Shown here: piece after piece, positions 1 through 6,788 of the stretch
Numbering within the stretch: the first letter of the stretch is position 1
Layout of the letters: every line of letters starts with the position of its first letter
Assembly (NCBI GenBank): GCA_024635735.1
Contig: JAGXII010000049.1
Span: 1 to 11,672 of the forward strand
Source of the DNA: Christiangramia sp.
GTDB taxonomy: Bacteria; Bacteroidota; Bacteroidia; Flavobacteriales; Flavobacteriaceae
DNA length: 11,672 bases
Reading direction: 5' to 3'
Made by a program: the position numbers and the translations under genes
The notes under the pieces: model-generated
Databases searched by the model: none
What the model was told of the DNA's origin: nothing
The model's input: the letters and a program-made list of their open reading frames with translations, nothing else

Positions 1-1
1 A

Positions 2-136
2 CTTCCCTGCCCTAATATTTTTGCAGGTGGCCATAATTTCCACGGAAAATATGAATATGTACCGGTAGAAAGTATGATTAAAGCTACCCAGGTAATTGTG
101 AAACTTGCCGAGCTTACAGCGAAAAATTATAAATAA
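2..136 (+). CDS. pepT: Peptidase T (tripeptide aminopeptidase), C-terminal fragment
   Basis: This is the last 44 codons of a gene that begins left of the window, read in the second frame and ending in TAA at 134-136. The tail carries NIFAGGHNFHGKYEYVPVES followed by MIKATQVIVKLAEL. This matches the conserved C-terminus of peptidase T (M20 family), where the His in the GGHNFHG stretch belongs to the metal and active-site region and the final helix packs on the catalytic domain. Peptidase T is a cytosolic dinuclear-zinc enzyme that removes the N-terminal residue from tripeptides. The next gene starts 13 bases downstream, so the two are probably co-transcribed. Another M20 peptidase cannot be fully excluded from so short a piece, but the HNFHG/ESM pattern is typical of PepT. 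Confidence 0.85.
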   Translation, partial: LPCPNIFAGGHNFHGKYEYVPVESMIKATQVIVKLAELTAKNYK

Positions 137-149
137 TTAATATCCGATC

Positions 150-737
150 ATGGCAGCTAAAAACGCAGAAGAATACATCCAGACTCATTCCAAATGGGAA
201 AAGGAACTGCGTGAGCTTCATGAAATAATGCTTACCACAGAGCTGGAACCCTCCATTAAATGGGGCGCTCCGGTTTATACGATCCATGGGAAAAATGTTT
301 TAGGGATTGGAGCGTTTCAAAATCATTATGGTATCTGGTTCTTTAACGGTGCCTTACTTAATGAGAATACGGCCCTGCTTGTCAACGCTCAGGAAGGTAA
401 AACTAAGGCACTAAGACAAATTCGGTTTGAAAAGGAAGATGAAATAAAACCATCGGCACTTCTTCCCTATGTAAAAGAAGCAATTCAAAACCAGAAAGAA
501 GGTAAAGTATTGAAGCCTGTAAAAAATAAAAAGGTGGCGACACCGGAAAAACTTTCTGAAGCCATGAAAAAAGACAATGAGCTAAAAATTAATTTTGAAG
601 CTATGTCTCCGGGCTGTAAAAGGGAATATGCCGAATATATTTTGGAAGCAAAAAAGGAAGAGACTCAGCTTCGCCGACTTCAGAAGATAATCCCGATGAT
701 TAAAAGCAAAAAAGGACTTAACGACAAATACCTATAA
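150..737 (+). CDS. DUF1801 / YdeI-type (OmpD-associated-like) protein
   Basis: A soluble protein of 195 residues with no signal peptide or membrane segment. Residues about 5-117 look like the DUF1801 (YdhG/YdeI-like) fold, with ETSIKW-like EPSIKWGAPVYTIHGKNV near 33-50 and the aromatic stretch HYGIWFFNGALL at 59-70. Residues about 130-190 look like the YdeI/OmpD-associated C-terminal segment, with SPGCKREYAEYILEAKKEET around 153-172 followed by a basic QLRRLQKI helix. The same two-part arrangement is common in Bacteroidetes. The biochemical function is unknown. The 'bacteriocin protection' label given to some relatives rests on thin evidence and is not supported by anything here. The start ATG follows the upstream pepT stop by 13 bases, and the next gene begins 20 bases after its stop, which suggests one transcript. 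Confidence 0.8.
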   Translation: MAAKNAEEYIQTHSKWEKELRELHEIMLTTELEPSIKWGAPVYTIHGKNVLGIGAFQNHYGIWFFNGALLNENTALLVNAQEGKTKALRQIRFEKEDEIKPSALLPYVKEAIQNQKEGKVLKPVKNKKVATPEKLSEAMKKDNELKINFEAMSPGCKREYAEYILEAKKEETQLRRLQKIIPMIKSKKGLNDKYL

Positions 738-757
738 CTACAAAACGGACACCAGAG

Positions 758-1381
758 ATGACAGAACATTGGGTACAGAAATGGAATGAGAGATATCGTC
801 AAAAAGAATATTCTTATGGGGTGGCGCCTAATGAATATCTGAAAAAGAGTCTGGAAAATTTAAAACCGGGCAGGATTCTTTTTGGTGCGGAAGGAGAAGG
901 AAGGAATGCCGTTTTTGCCGCCAGACAGGGATGGGAGGTTTCGGCTTTTGATATTAGTGATGAAGGAAGAAAAAAAGCCAAGCAGCTTGCAGATGAAAAC
1001 AATGTAAGCCTTGATTATCGTGTAGGAGAACTGCCGGATTTGAACTTTCCAGAAAATCAATTTGACGCTGCTGCTCTTATCTATGCACACCTGCCTCCAG
1101 AAGTAAGATCAAAATATCATCAGCTAATCAATTCGTATTTAAAAAAAGGTGGCATTTTAATTATAGAGGGTTTCAGCAAAAATCATCTGGAATACCGGGC
1201 GAAAAATGAAAAAGCAGGAGGGCCCAAAGAAGAGAAATATTTGTTCTCCATTGAAGAAATAAAATCAAATTTTCCTGATTATGAAATAACCGAATTAACA
1301 GAAACCGAGGTTGTCTTAAGCGAGGGAAGTTATCATAATGGAAAAGGTTCTGTAATTAGATTTACAGGTAGAAAGCTATAA
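758..1381 (+). CDS. Class I SAM-dependent methyltransferase, TehB-like
   Basis: A cytosolic protein of 207 residues with a Rossmann-type methyltransferase core. Motif I, which binds S-adenosylmethionine, is ILFGAEGEGRNAVFAARQG at 40-58. The acidic residue ending strand 2 is D65 in SAFDIS. Post-motif II is FDAAALIYAHLPP at 102-114, and GGILIIEGFS at 131-140 is the motif III strand. The GAEGEGRN form of motif I, in place of GCGxG, is typical of the TehB/COG2227-like group, some of which methylate tellurite or small thiols. The substrate cannot be read from sequence. The length is normal for a stand-alone domain. Twenty bases separate it from the DUF1801 gene, and it ends at a strong hairpin shared with the convergent yajC gene. 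Confidence 0.85.
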   Translation: MTEHWVQKWNERYRQKEYSYGVAPNEYLKKSLENLKPGRILFGAEGEGRNAVFAARQGWEVSAFDISDEGRKKAKQLADENNVSLDYRVGELPDLNFPENQFDAAALIYAHLPPEVRSKYHQLINSYLKKGGILIIEGFSKNHLEYRAKNEKAGGPKEEKYLFSIEEIKSNFPDYEITELTETEVVLSEGSYHNGKGSVIRFTGRKL

Positions 1382-1414
1382 AATAATATAAGTCTTTACC
1401 TTTTATGATTCCAT

Positions 1415-1445
1415 AAAAAAAGCAGCTTCTCAGCTGCTTTTTATT
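1415..1445. terminator. Bidirectional rho-independent terminator
   Basis: AGCAGCT (1421-1427), loop TCTC, and AGCTGCT (1432-1438) form a perfect 7-bp stem. It is extended by AAAA/TTTT pairing (1417-1420 with 1439-1442). An A-run on the left and T-rich sequence on the right give a U-tract in both directions. It sits between the convergent methyltransferase gene and yajC and can end both transcripts. Confidence 0.9.
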
Positions 1446-1464
1446 TATTTAGAAAGTAATCTAA

Positions 1465-1758
1465 TTATTTCTTTTCCTTTGCCGGCTCATTAAGCTTTTG
1501 GCTCATCTCCATAGAAATGGAAGATCTGTCGAAAGTAATTTTACCTGCTCCGGTTTCAATGATTACTGCATTATTTTTTTCGCTAAAATCAATTATTTTA
1601 CCATGCATTCCACTTTTAGTGACAATGCGGTCTCCTCTTTTAAGTTCGGAGGCAAAATTTTTCTCTTGTTTAGCTTTTTTCATTTGCGGGCGTATCATAA
1701 AAAAATACACCACGACAAACATTAAAATTATTGGCGCAAATTGCGTTAATTGATCCAT
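1465..1758 (-). CDS. yajC: Sec translocon accessory subunit YajC
   Basis: A small inner-membrane protein of 97 residues. One membrane segment, FAPIILMFVVVYFFMIRPQ, covers about 7-25. It is followed at once by the basic stretch KKAKQEK and then a small soluble domain with LKRGDRIVTKSGMHGKI (39-55) and ITFDRSSIS (75-82). The IRPQ(x)KK junction and the GD.(V/I)VT..G motif are the family signature. YajC associates with SecDF and SecYEG at the translocon; the precise role is still debated. It starts 8 bases after the DUF1573 stop, so it is very likely the last gene of a nusB-DUF1573-yajC transcript. In many Bacteroidetes this order continues with ybbR and coaE; here a terminator follows instead. 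Confidence 0.95.
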   Translation of the reverse strand: MDQLTQFAPIILMFVVVYFFMIRPQMKKAKQEKNFASELKRGDRIVTKSGMHGKIIDFSEKNNAVIIETGAGKITFDRSSISMEMSQKLNEPAKEKK

Positions 1759-1766
1759 AAATGCTC

Positions 1767-2234
1767 TTAACTAGCTTTTTGAGTTGATTCATCAGCCTCT
1801 ACAAAAGCTTTAATCTTAATTTGTTCTTTTCCACACTCTGTATTTGCAGATACAGTTACTGTTTTAGTTACCTGTCCGTTACCAGATCCATTATATTTAA
1901 CTAGTAATTCTCCGGTTTCTCCTGGAGCGATAGTTTCGTTTTTTGGATAAGTTGGCACAGTACACCCGCATGAGCTTGTCGCGTTGGTGATCACTAAAGG
2001 AGCTTTTCCGGTATTGGTGAATTTAAAGGTATGCTCTACAGGAGTTCCTTTTACAATATTCCCAAAGTCAAACTCTGCTTCTTCAAAAGTGATTTCAGGA
2101 TAAACAGTTTCCTTTGCATCACGTTCTGCAGCGGTTTCTACGTTTTCAGCTTTAACCTTATCGGAAGCATTATCTTTACATCCGGTGAACAGCATTGCTC
2201 CAACTGCCGTAAACATTAAAATTGTTTTTTTCAT
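1767..2234 (-). CDS. DUF1573 domain lipoprotein
   Basis: A protein of 155 residues beginning with a short basic n-region (MKK), a hydrophobic h-region (TILMFTAVGAMLF) and a lipobox-like FTGC. C19 is therefore the probable lipidated residue, placing the protein in the periplasm or on the outer membrane. A charged linker (about 20-45) leads into a DUF1573 domain (about 48-146) of immunoglobulin-like ASH/MSP type. Visible marks are FDFGNIVKG (55-63), HTFKFTNTGKAPLVI (68-82), SSCGCTVP (87-94) and IAPGETGELLVKYN (102-115). The CGC pair at 89-91 is conserved in the family. The function is unknown. The gene lies between nusB (52-base gap) and yajC (8-base gap), an order widely kept in Bacteroidetes. 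No promoter box is evident in the 52-base gap. Confidence 0.9.
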   Translation of the reverse strand: MKKTILMFTAVGAMLFTGCKDNASDKVKAENVETAAERDAKETVYPEITFEEAEFDFGNIVKGTPVEHTFKFTNTGKAPLVITNATSSCGCTVPTYPKNETIAPGETGELLVKYNGSGNGQVTKTVTVSANTECGKEQIKIKAFVEADESTQKAS

Positions 2235-2286
2235 GGTGAAGTTATTTTTTTTAATTTCTAAACGCTAAAATTAATAAAATTTCTTA

Positions 2287-3231
2287 TTACATCAGGCCCC
2301 TTCCGGTTTTATTTAATTTCTCATCGGCCTGGTATTCTTTAGAAAGCTTATCCAGAACGCCATTTATAAAAATACTACTCTTTGGAGTACTGTATTCTTT
2401 AGCTATTTCAAGATACTCATTGATGGTGACTTTTACTGGAATACTGGAGAAATGAAGGAATTCACAAATAGCCATTTTGATGAGCACCATATCTACCTCT
2501 GCAATCCTGTCTTTATCCCAGTTAGGAGTTTTCCCGAGCATTTCTTCTGAAAGTTCCTCATCATTCAAATAAGTCTTTCTGAAGAGTTTTATCGCGAATT
2601 CCTTATCCTCATCATTTTTAAAAAGATTTGTAATCTTTTTTTGCTTTCCGGTAGTTTCTTTCAGCTTCTGAAGCATTTTCAGAATAGCTGTATTTACTAA
2701 TGGAAGATCATCCAGCCAGGTTAACTTTTTATCTTCAAGATATTCGTAAAGTTTTTCGTTAGGCGCTATAATCTCTTTGAAAATCGTAATGATGAAGTTC
2801 TTATCTTCCTTAAAGCTACCAGATCTGGTACTCATGTACTCCTCATACATCAAACTGTTTCTAACTTCATTCCAGATAATCGCTACATACTCATCATCCT
2901 TTTTCCAATGATGGATTTTATGCTTTTCCAATGCCTGTTGCAAACTCTCATTTTCATTGAGAATTTCAAAAATGGCATTATCAAGAAATTTCCTGTTTGG
3001 ATCTTTCTCTTCGGTAGTTGCGAGATGCTTTTGCTGGGATTTTTCTAAATAAGTTTCGGCATGTCCCCTTATTTCTGCGATAAGACTTAACTGAAGTAAA
3101 AACAGGTCGTACATTTCCTGCATGCTTTTGAGCAGAAATTTTTCTTCGGTGGCAAGGTTATCATTCTGGCTTTGGTTAAATGCGTAAAGCGACTGCATTA
3201 CTTTAACCCTGATATGTCTTCTTGTCAACAT
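2287..3231 (-). CDS. nusB: Transcription antitermination factor NusB, long Bacteroidetes form
   Basis: A cytosolic, highly charged protein of 314 residues. The N-terminus LTRRHIRVKVMQSLYAFNQS is the Arg-rich first helix of the NusB fold. The C-terminal part (about 205-305) carries the rest of that fold, with IAEVDMVLIKMAICEFL and then the diagnostic VTINEYLEIAKEYSTPKSSI and FINGVLDKLSKEY. NusB from Proteobacteria is about 140 residues; Bacteroidetes versions are typically about 300 because of a large insertion after the first helices, so this length is normal here. NusB with ribosomal protein S10 binds boxA RNA and supports antitermination on rRNA operons. The ATG at 3231 places the Arg-rich helix at the very N-terminus as expected. 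It is the first gene of a likely nusB-DUF1573-yajC unit. A boxA-like sequence and a hairpin precede it. Confidence 0.92.
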   Translation of the reverse strand: MLTRRHIRVKVMQSLYAFNQSQNDNLATEEKFLLKSMQEMYDLFLLQLSLIAEIRGHAETYLEKSQQKHLATTEEKDPNRKFLDNAIFEILNENESLQQALEKHKIHHWKKDDEYVAIIWNEVRNSLMYEEYMSTRSGSFKEDKNFIITIFKEIIAPNEKLYEYLEDKKLTWLDDLPLVNTAILKMLQKLKETTGKQKKITNLFKNDEDKEFAIKLFRKTYLNDEELSEEMLGKTPNWDKDRIAEVDMVLIKMAICEFLHFSSIPVKVTINEYLEIAKEYSTPKSSIFINGVLDKLSKEYQADEKLNKTGRGLM

Positions 3232-3234
3232 AAT

Positions 3235-3245
3235 TGTAAAAGAAC
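3235..3245 (-). promoter_or_regulatory. boxA-like element in the nusB leader
   Basis: On the coding strand the leader reads GTTCTTTTACA, ending 3 bases before the nusB ATG. It fits the general boxA core G(C/T)TCTTTNA, the RNA site recognised by NusB-S10. The match is short and the genome AT-rich, so chance is a real alternative. A role in NusB autoregulation is inference. Confidence 0.25.
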
Positions 3246-3260
3246 TTTTAGAAATTAGAA

Positions 3261-3285
3261 AGGGCGAAAGATTTCCTTTCGCCCT
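3261..3285 (-). terminator. Perfect 10-bp hairpin between leucine dehydrogenase and nusB
   Basis: AGGGCGAAAG (3261-3270) and CTTTCGCCCT (3276-3285) pair perfectly around a 5-base loop. It lies 28 bases past the leucine dehydrogenase stop, and the bases following it on the minus strand are T-rich (TTTCTAATTTCT). It therefore probably terminates leucine dehydrogenase transcription. The U-tract is interrupted, so termination may be partial. It also lies just downstream of a promoter-like box and could form the 5' end of the nusB mRNA. Confidence 0.6.
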
Positions 3286-3286
3286 G

Positions 3287-3294
3287 CAAAAATA
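3287..3294 (-). promoter_or_regulatory. Candidate -7 promoter box for nusB
   Basis: The minus strand reads TATTTTTG, an exact match to the Bacteroidetes -7 consensus TAnnTTTG, 55 bases upstream of the nusB ATG. No convincing TTG -33 element lies at the usual spacing. The identical octamer occurs before the leucine dehydrogenase gene. Confidence 0.4.
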
Positions 3295-3312
3295 TCAATT
3301 AATTAGAACTGA

Positions 3313-4416
3313 CTAATTTAAATCTTGATTTTTTCTATCAAGAATTCTCTGTTTCGCAATTTGTAAAGCTGCAAAATGTGTGGTAATATCATCCTTAGCT
3401 GCTTTTTCAAGAATTCTAAGAGTAGTGTTATAAATATTCTCCGTCTTCTGCATGATTTCCTTTTTGCCGTAATTTTCCAGTTCGGCATAAACATTTATAA
3501 TACCTCCTGCATTGATTAAGAAATCCGGAGCATACACAATTCCTCTTTTTTGAAGGATCTCTCCATGAGCAACTTCATCTGCCAGCTGATTATTCGCAGC
3601 TCCGGCAATAATATCAACTTTTAAACGATCGATAGTATCATCATTGATGGTTGCACCAAGAGCACAGGGAGCATAAATATCAACATCAGCAGCATACACA
3701 TCCTGTTGATCAAAGATTTTAGCACCGTGTTTTCTACTTACTTCCTGAAGTCTTTCTTCATTAATATCGCTTATAAAAACTTCTGCTCCATCATGTACGA
3801 GATATTCCACAAGAGTTTCGCCAACATGCCCAATACCCTGAACGAGTACTTTTTTGCCCTCAAGATCATCACTGCCATATTTAAACTTGGCTGAGGCTTT
3901 TATTCCCATGAACACTCCATAAGCAGTGATAGGTGAAGGATTTCCCGCGCCACCTTTAGCTTCTGAAATTCCAGTTACATAAGGAGTCACTTCTCTTACG
4001 GTATCCATATCTGATGTTTCCATTCCCACATCTTCAGCAGTAATATATTTACCCCCAAGAGAATGTACAAATTCACCAAATTTCCTCATAAGTGCCGGAG
4101 TTTTGTCTTTTTTGGCATCACCAATGATCACCGCTTTTCCTCCTCCAAGGTTGAGTCCTGTGATCGCACTTTTAAATGTCATACCCCGTGAAAGACGTAA
4201 AACATCATTTACCGCTTCCCACTCACTGGTATAATTCCACATTCTGGTACCTCCCAATGCCGGTCCTAAAACCGTATTATGGATACCTATTATTGCCTTT
4301 AAACCTGTATCTTTGTCGTTGCAAAAAACGATCTGTTCGTGATCGTCAAACGAGACCTGCCCAAATACCGGAGCAGCTTTTTTTAGTTCTTTTGCATTTA
4401 GAACGTCAACTTGCAT
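3313..4416 (-). CDS. bcd: Leucine dehydrogenase (Glu/Leu/Phe/Val dehydrogenase family)
   Basis: A cytosolic enzyme of 367 residues, normal for the family, which oxidatively deaminates branched-chain amino acids to 2-oxo acids with NAD+ (reversible). The substrate half carries GPALGGTRMW at 51-60, K82 in MTFKSA and the catalytic K94 in LGGGKAVI. The 12-residue Lys-Lys spacing equals that of Bacillus leucine dehydrogenase. The Rossmann half (about 185-300) has VQGIGHVGETL (192-202), and D217 in FISDIN is the acidic residue expected for NAD rather than NADP. GAANNQL (272-278) and APDFLINAGGIINVYAE (296-312) are also typical. The amyloid-type KGGAGNPSP turn at 154-162 is common to leucine and phenylalanine dehydrogenases, so the exact substrate preference is inferred. 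The gene symbol varies (bcd or ldh). The stop is TAG. It is transcribed divergently from the ABC transporter and is followed by a hairpin. Confidence 0.9.
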   Translation of the reverse strand: MQVDVLNAKELKKAAPVFGQVSFDDHEQIVFCNDKDTGLKAIIGIHNTVLGPALGGTRMWNYTSEWEAVNDVLRLSRGMTFKSAITGLNLGGGKAVIIGDAKKDKTPALMRKFGEFVHSLGGKYITAEDVGMETSDMDTVREVTPYVTGISEAKGGAGNPSPITAYGVFMGIKASAKFKYGSDDLEGKKVLVQGIGHVGETLVEYLVHDGAEVFISDINEERLQEVSRKHGAKIFDQQDVYAADVDIYAPCALGATINDDTIDRLKVDIIAGAANNQLADEVAHGEILQKRGIVYAPDFLINAGGIINVYAELENYGKKEIMQKTENIYNTTLRILEKAAKDDITTHFAALQIAKQRILDRKNQDLN

Positions 4417-4468
4417 AATTTGTTGATTTTAATTTTTTAGGAATTCTGAATATGACAAAAATCCAGTA

Positions 4469-4476
4469 CAAAAATA
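4469..4476 (-). promoter_or_regulatory. Candidate -7 promoter box for leucine dehydrogenase
   Basis: The minus strand reads TATTTTTG, an exact TAnnTTTG match, 52 bases upstream of the ATG at 4416. No clear -33 TTG is found at standard spacing. It lies in the 132-base divergent gap 4417-4548. On the plus strand of the same gap only an imperfect box (AAATTTTG, 4487-4494) precedes the ABC transporter gene. Confidence 0.4.
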
Positions 4477-4548
4477 ATGATATTTTAAATTTTGAGCTTT
4501 TAATTGATGTTAAATTAAGGAATCCTCAAATAAGTCAAATTTAATTGA

Positions 4549-6306
4549 ATGAAAAACCTCAAGCATCTCAATAAATATTTTTATAAATATAAATGGAAGC
4601 TTCTTTTAGGACTTGTCATTACAATTGCAGCCAGAATCTTTGCTATTTATTATATTCCTTTTATAGGAAAAAGCACCAAAGTCATTGAGAAATATCTTAA
4701 CGGTGAGATAACTCAAATAGCTGAAGTCAAGAGCCAGTTATTGTGGAATATTCTGCTTATTGTGGGAACGACCCTTATTTCGGCGTTTTTAACATTCTTA
4801 ATGAGACAGACATTTATCGTTGTGTCCAGACACATGGAATATGACCTTAAGAATGAAGTTTTTAAACACTACCAGGACCTTTCTCTGAACTTTTATAAGA
4901 AGAATCGTACCGGAGATCTTATGAACCGGATTAGTGAAGATGTTTCCAAGGTGAGAATGTACCTGGGACCTGCCATTATGTATAGTGTAACGACTTTCAC
5001 CTCTACCGTAGTGGTACTCATTTTCATGATAAAAGCGGCGCCTGAACTAACCCTTTACACTGTAATCCCTTTACCAATACTTTCTGTAGCTATTTATAGA
5101 TTAAGTGTGGCCATTCATAAACGTAGTACCATTGTCCAGCAATACCTTTCTAAACTGAATACTTTCACGCAGGAAAGTTTCAGCGGAATTGCCGTGATAA
5201 AATCTTACGGAATAGAACCTCAGACCAATGATAATTTCACAGATCTTTCTAACGGAAGTTTGCAAAAGAATATCGACCTGGTAAAAGTTCAGGCATTCTT
5301 TTTTCCGTTGATGGTATTGCTAATAGGAATAAGTAATCTAATCGTAATCTATATTGGAGGAAGAAAGATCATTTCAGGAGAAATTGCCAATATTGATGTC
5401 CTTGTAGAATTCATATTATATGTAAATATGCTTACCTGGCCGGTAGCCTCTATAGGCTGGGTTACTTCCCTGGTTCAGCAGGCAGAAGCTTCACAGGAGC
5501 GTATCAATGAATTTTTAAAGGAAAAGCCTGAGATTACCAATCCTAAATCTGAACCCGATACGATAAACGGAAACATCGAATTCAAGGATGTGACTTTCAC
5601 TTATGACGATACCAATATTACCGCGTTAAAGAATGTATCATTTCAGGTAAAAAAAGGAGAAACCCTTGCCATTATCGGAAAAACAGGATCAGGAAAATCT
5701 ACTATCCTGGAACTTATAGGAAGGCTCTATGATATTGATGAAGGTGAGATTCTTATAGACGGAAGAAATAATGAGGAACTAAATCTGGAAAGTCTTCGAA
5801 AAAGTATTGGATATGTTCCCCAGGACGCTTTTCTTTTTAGTGATTCCATAAGGAACAACATCAATTTTGGTAAAACCGAAGCAGACGAGAAGGAAATTAT
5901 CGAAGCTGCCAAAAATGCTTCCGTTCATAAAAACATTATGGGATTCAGTAAAGGATATGACACGGTGCTGGGAGAACGTGGTATTACTCTTTCTGGCGGC
6001 CAGAAACAGCGTGTTTCCATTGCAAGGGCAATTATCCACGATCCTGAAATATTACTTTTTGACGATTGCCTTTCTGCAGTCGACACCGAAACGGAAGAAG
6101 AGATTCTTAACAATTTGTTCGAAATAACGAAGAATAAGACCACAATTATTGTAAGTCACCGTGTCTCTTCCGCGAAAAATGACAATAAAATTATAATTAT
6201 GGAAGACGGTAAAATCCTTCAGCGCGGCACGCATACCGAGTTATTGAGGCAGGGTGGATATTATAAGGAGCTTTATGCAAAACAACTAAATGAAAAAGAA
6301 ATGTGA
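4549..6306 (+). CDS. ABC exporter half-transporter (TMD-NBD fusion, MdlA/YheI-like)
   Basis: An inner-membrane protein of 585 residues, normal for a type IV ABC half-exporter that works as a dimer. The membrane domain (about 1-320) has six likely helices near 18-38, 64-85, 138-162, 167-187, 250-270 and 284-304. The nucleotide-binding domain (about 343-580) has A-loop Y352, Walker A GKTGSGKST at 377-385, Q-loop Q425, signature LSGGQ at 481-485, Walker B ILLFD ending at D505, D-loop SAVD (509-512) and switch H537. The residue after Walker B is D506 where catalytically active exporters usually have Glu. This occurs in MdlA/YheI-type subunits and in the degenerate site of heterodimeric exporters. 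No second half-transporter gene is adjacent, so it may act as a homodimer or with a distant partner. The substrate is unknown; lipid or drug export is typical of relatives. Confidence 0.93.
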   Translation: MKNLKHLNKYFYKYKWKLLLGLVITIAARIFAIYYIPFIGKSTKVIEKYLNGEITQIAEVKSQLLWNILLIVGTTLISAFLTFLMRQTFIVVSRHMEYDLKNEVFKHYQDLSLNFYKKNRTGDLMNRISEDVSKVRMYLGPAIMYSVTTFTSTVVVLIFMIKAAPELTLYTVIPLPILSVAIYRLSVAIHKRSTIVQQYLSKLNTFTQESFSGIAVIKSYGIEPQTNDNFTDLSNGSLQKNIDLVKVQAFFFPLMVLLIGISNLIVIYIGGRKIISGEIANIDVLVEFILYVNMLTWPVASIGWVTSLVQQAEASQERINEFLKEKPEITNPKSEPDTINGNIEFKDVTFTYDDTNITALKNVSFQVKKGETLAIIGKTGSGKSTILELIGRLYDIDEGEILIDGRNNEELNLESLRKSIGYVPQDAFLFSDSIRNNINFGKTEADEKEIIEAAKNASVHKNIMGFSKGYDTVLGERGITLSGGQKQRVSIARAIIHDPEILLFDDCLSAVDTETEEEILNNLFEITKNKTTIIVSHRVSSAKNDNKIIIMEDGKILQRGTHTELLRQGGYYKELYAKQLNEKEM

Positions 6307-6344
6307 AAATTTTTTGTTAGATGTTAAAATTTTTTAGATTTTTG
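6306..6344 (+). promoter_or_regulatory. Candidate promoter with two A/T blocks before the DUF3276 gene
   Basis: AAAATTTTTT occurs at 6306-6315 and again at 6326-6335, exactly 20 bp apart, directly after the ABC transporter stop. TTG at 6314-6316 and GATTTTTG at 6337-6344 (one mismatch to TAnnTTTG) are separated by 20 bp, close to the Bacteroidetes promoter layout. This would allow the DUF3276 gene its own start of transcription, 35 bases ahead of its ATG. Promoter function is inferred. Confidence 0.35.
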
Positions 6345-6379
6345 AGCTCAACAAAACAAACCATTAAAGAATCTATTTT

Positions 6380-6766
6380 ATGAGCGACAAGGGAATGATG
6401 GAGAAAGAGGAAATATTCTCTAAAGTTTTAAGAGCCGGAAGAAGAACTTACTTCTTCGATGTAAGATCCACTCGTGCAGACGATTATTATTTGACGATCA
6501 CCGAAAGTAAAAAGTTCACTAACGACGATGGTTCTTTCTATTACAAAAAACACAAAATCTACCTTTATAAAGAAGATTTTGATGGTTTTAGAGAGATCCT
6601 TGAAGAAATGACTGATTTTATAATCAACGAAAAAGGTGAAGAAGTGATCAGCGAGCGTCATCAAAAGGATTTCAAAAGGGAATACGATGAGGATGGAACC
6701 GAAAAGGAAACTGCCGGTTCTTCAAATCCTGAGAAGTTTACCGATGTAAGTTTCGACGACATCTAA
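6380..6766 (+). CDS. DUF3276 / PUR-alpha-like nucleic-acid-binding protein
   Basis: A small cytosolic protein of 128 residues. Residues about 9-82 form a PUR-type repeat: EEIFSKVLRAGRRTYFFDVR (10-29) and DDYYLTITESKK (34-45) supply the curved beta-strands, and HKIYLYKEDFDGFREILEEM (58-77) supplies the last strand and amphipathic helix. Bacterial PUR proteins such as BpuR of Borrelia bind single-stranded DNA and RNA as dimers, and DUF3276 is the Bacteroidetes counterpart. Targets in this group are not established. The tail from about 84 is strongly acidic, without predicted structure, and poorly conserved in relatives. An internal ATG pair at codons 6-7 (GMMEKEEIF) could be an alternative start; it would leave the domain intact. 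The gene ends at a terminator and has its own candidate promoter. Confidence 0.88.
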   Translation: MSDKGMMEKEEIFSKVLRAGRRTYFFDVRSTRADDYYLTITESKKFTNDDGSFYYKKHKIYLYKEDFDGFREILEEMTDFIINEKGEEVISERHQKDFKREYDEDGTEKETAGSSNPEKFTDVSFDDI

Positions 6767-6788
6767 AAAAATTACACTTATCATAACT

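Noticed and set aside
1498..1753. Open frames on the plus strand opposite yajC
   Set aside because: They lie entirely antisense to a clearly recognisable YajC, have low-complexity hydrophobic translations without domains, and have no promoter or spacing of their own.
4417..4548. Possible small RNA or hidden gene in the divergent gap
   Set aside because: The 132 bases are very AT-rich, with a promoter-like box on the minus strand. No stable structure, tRNA-like pattern or coding frame is seen.
5727..6234. Several open frames antisense to, or out of frame with, the ABC transporter nucleotide-binding domain
   Set aside because: The sense frame carries all ABC motifs. The other frames are shadows with no recognisable protein features.
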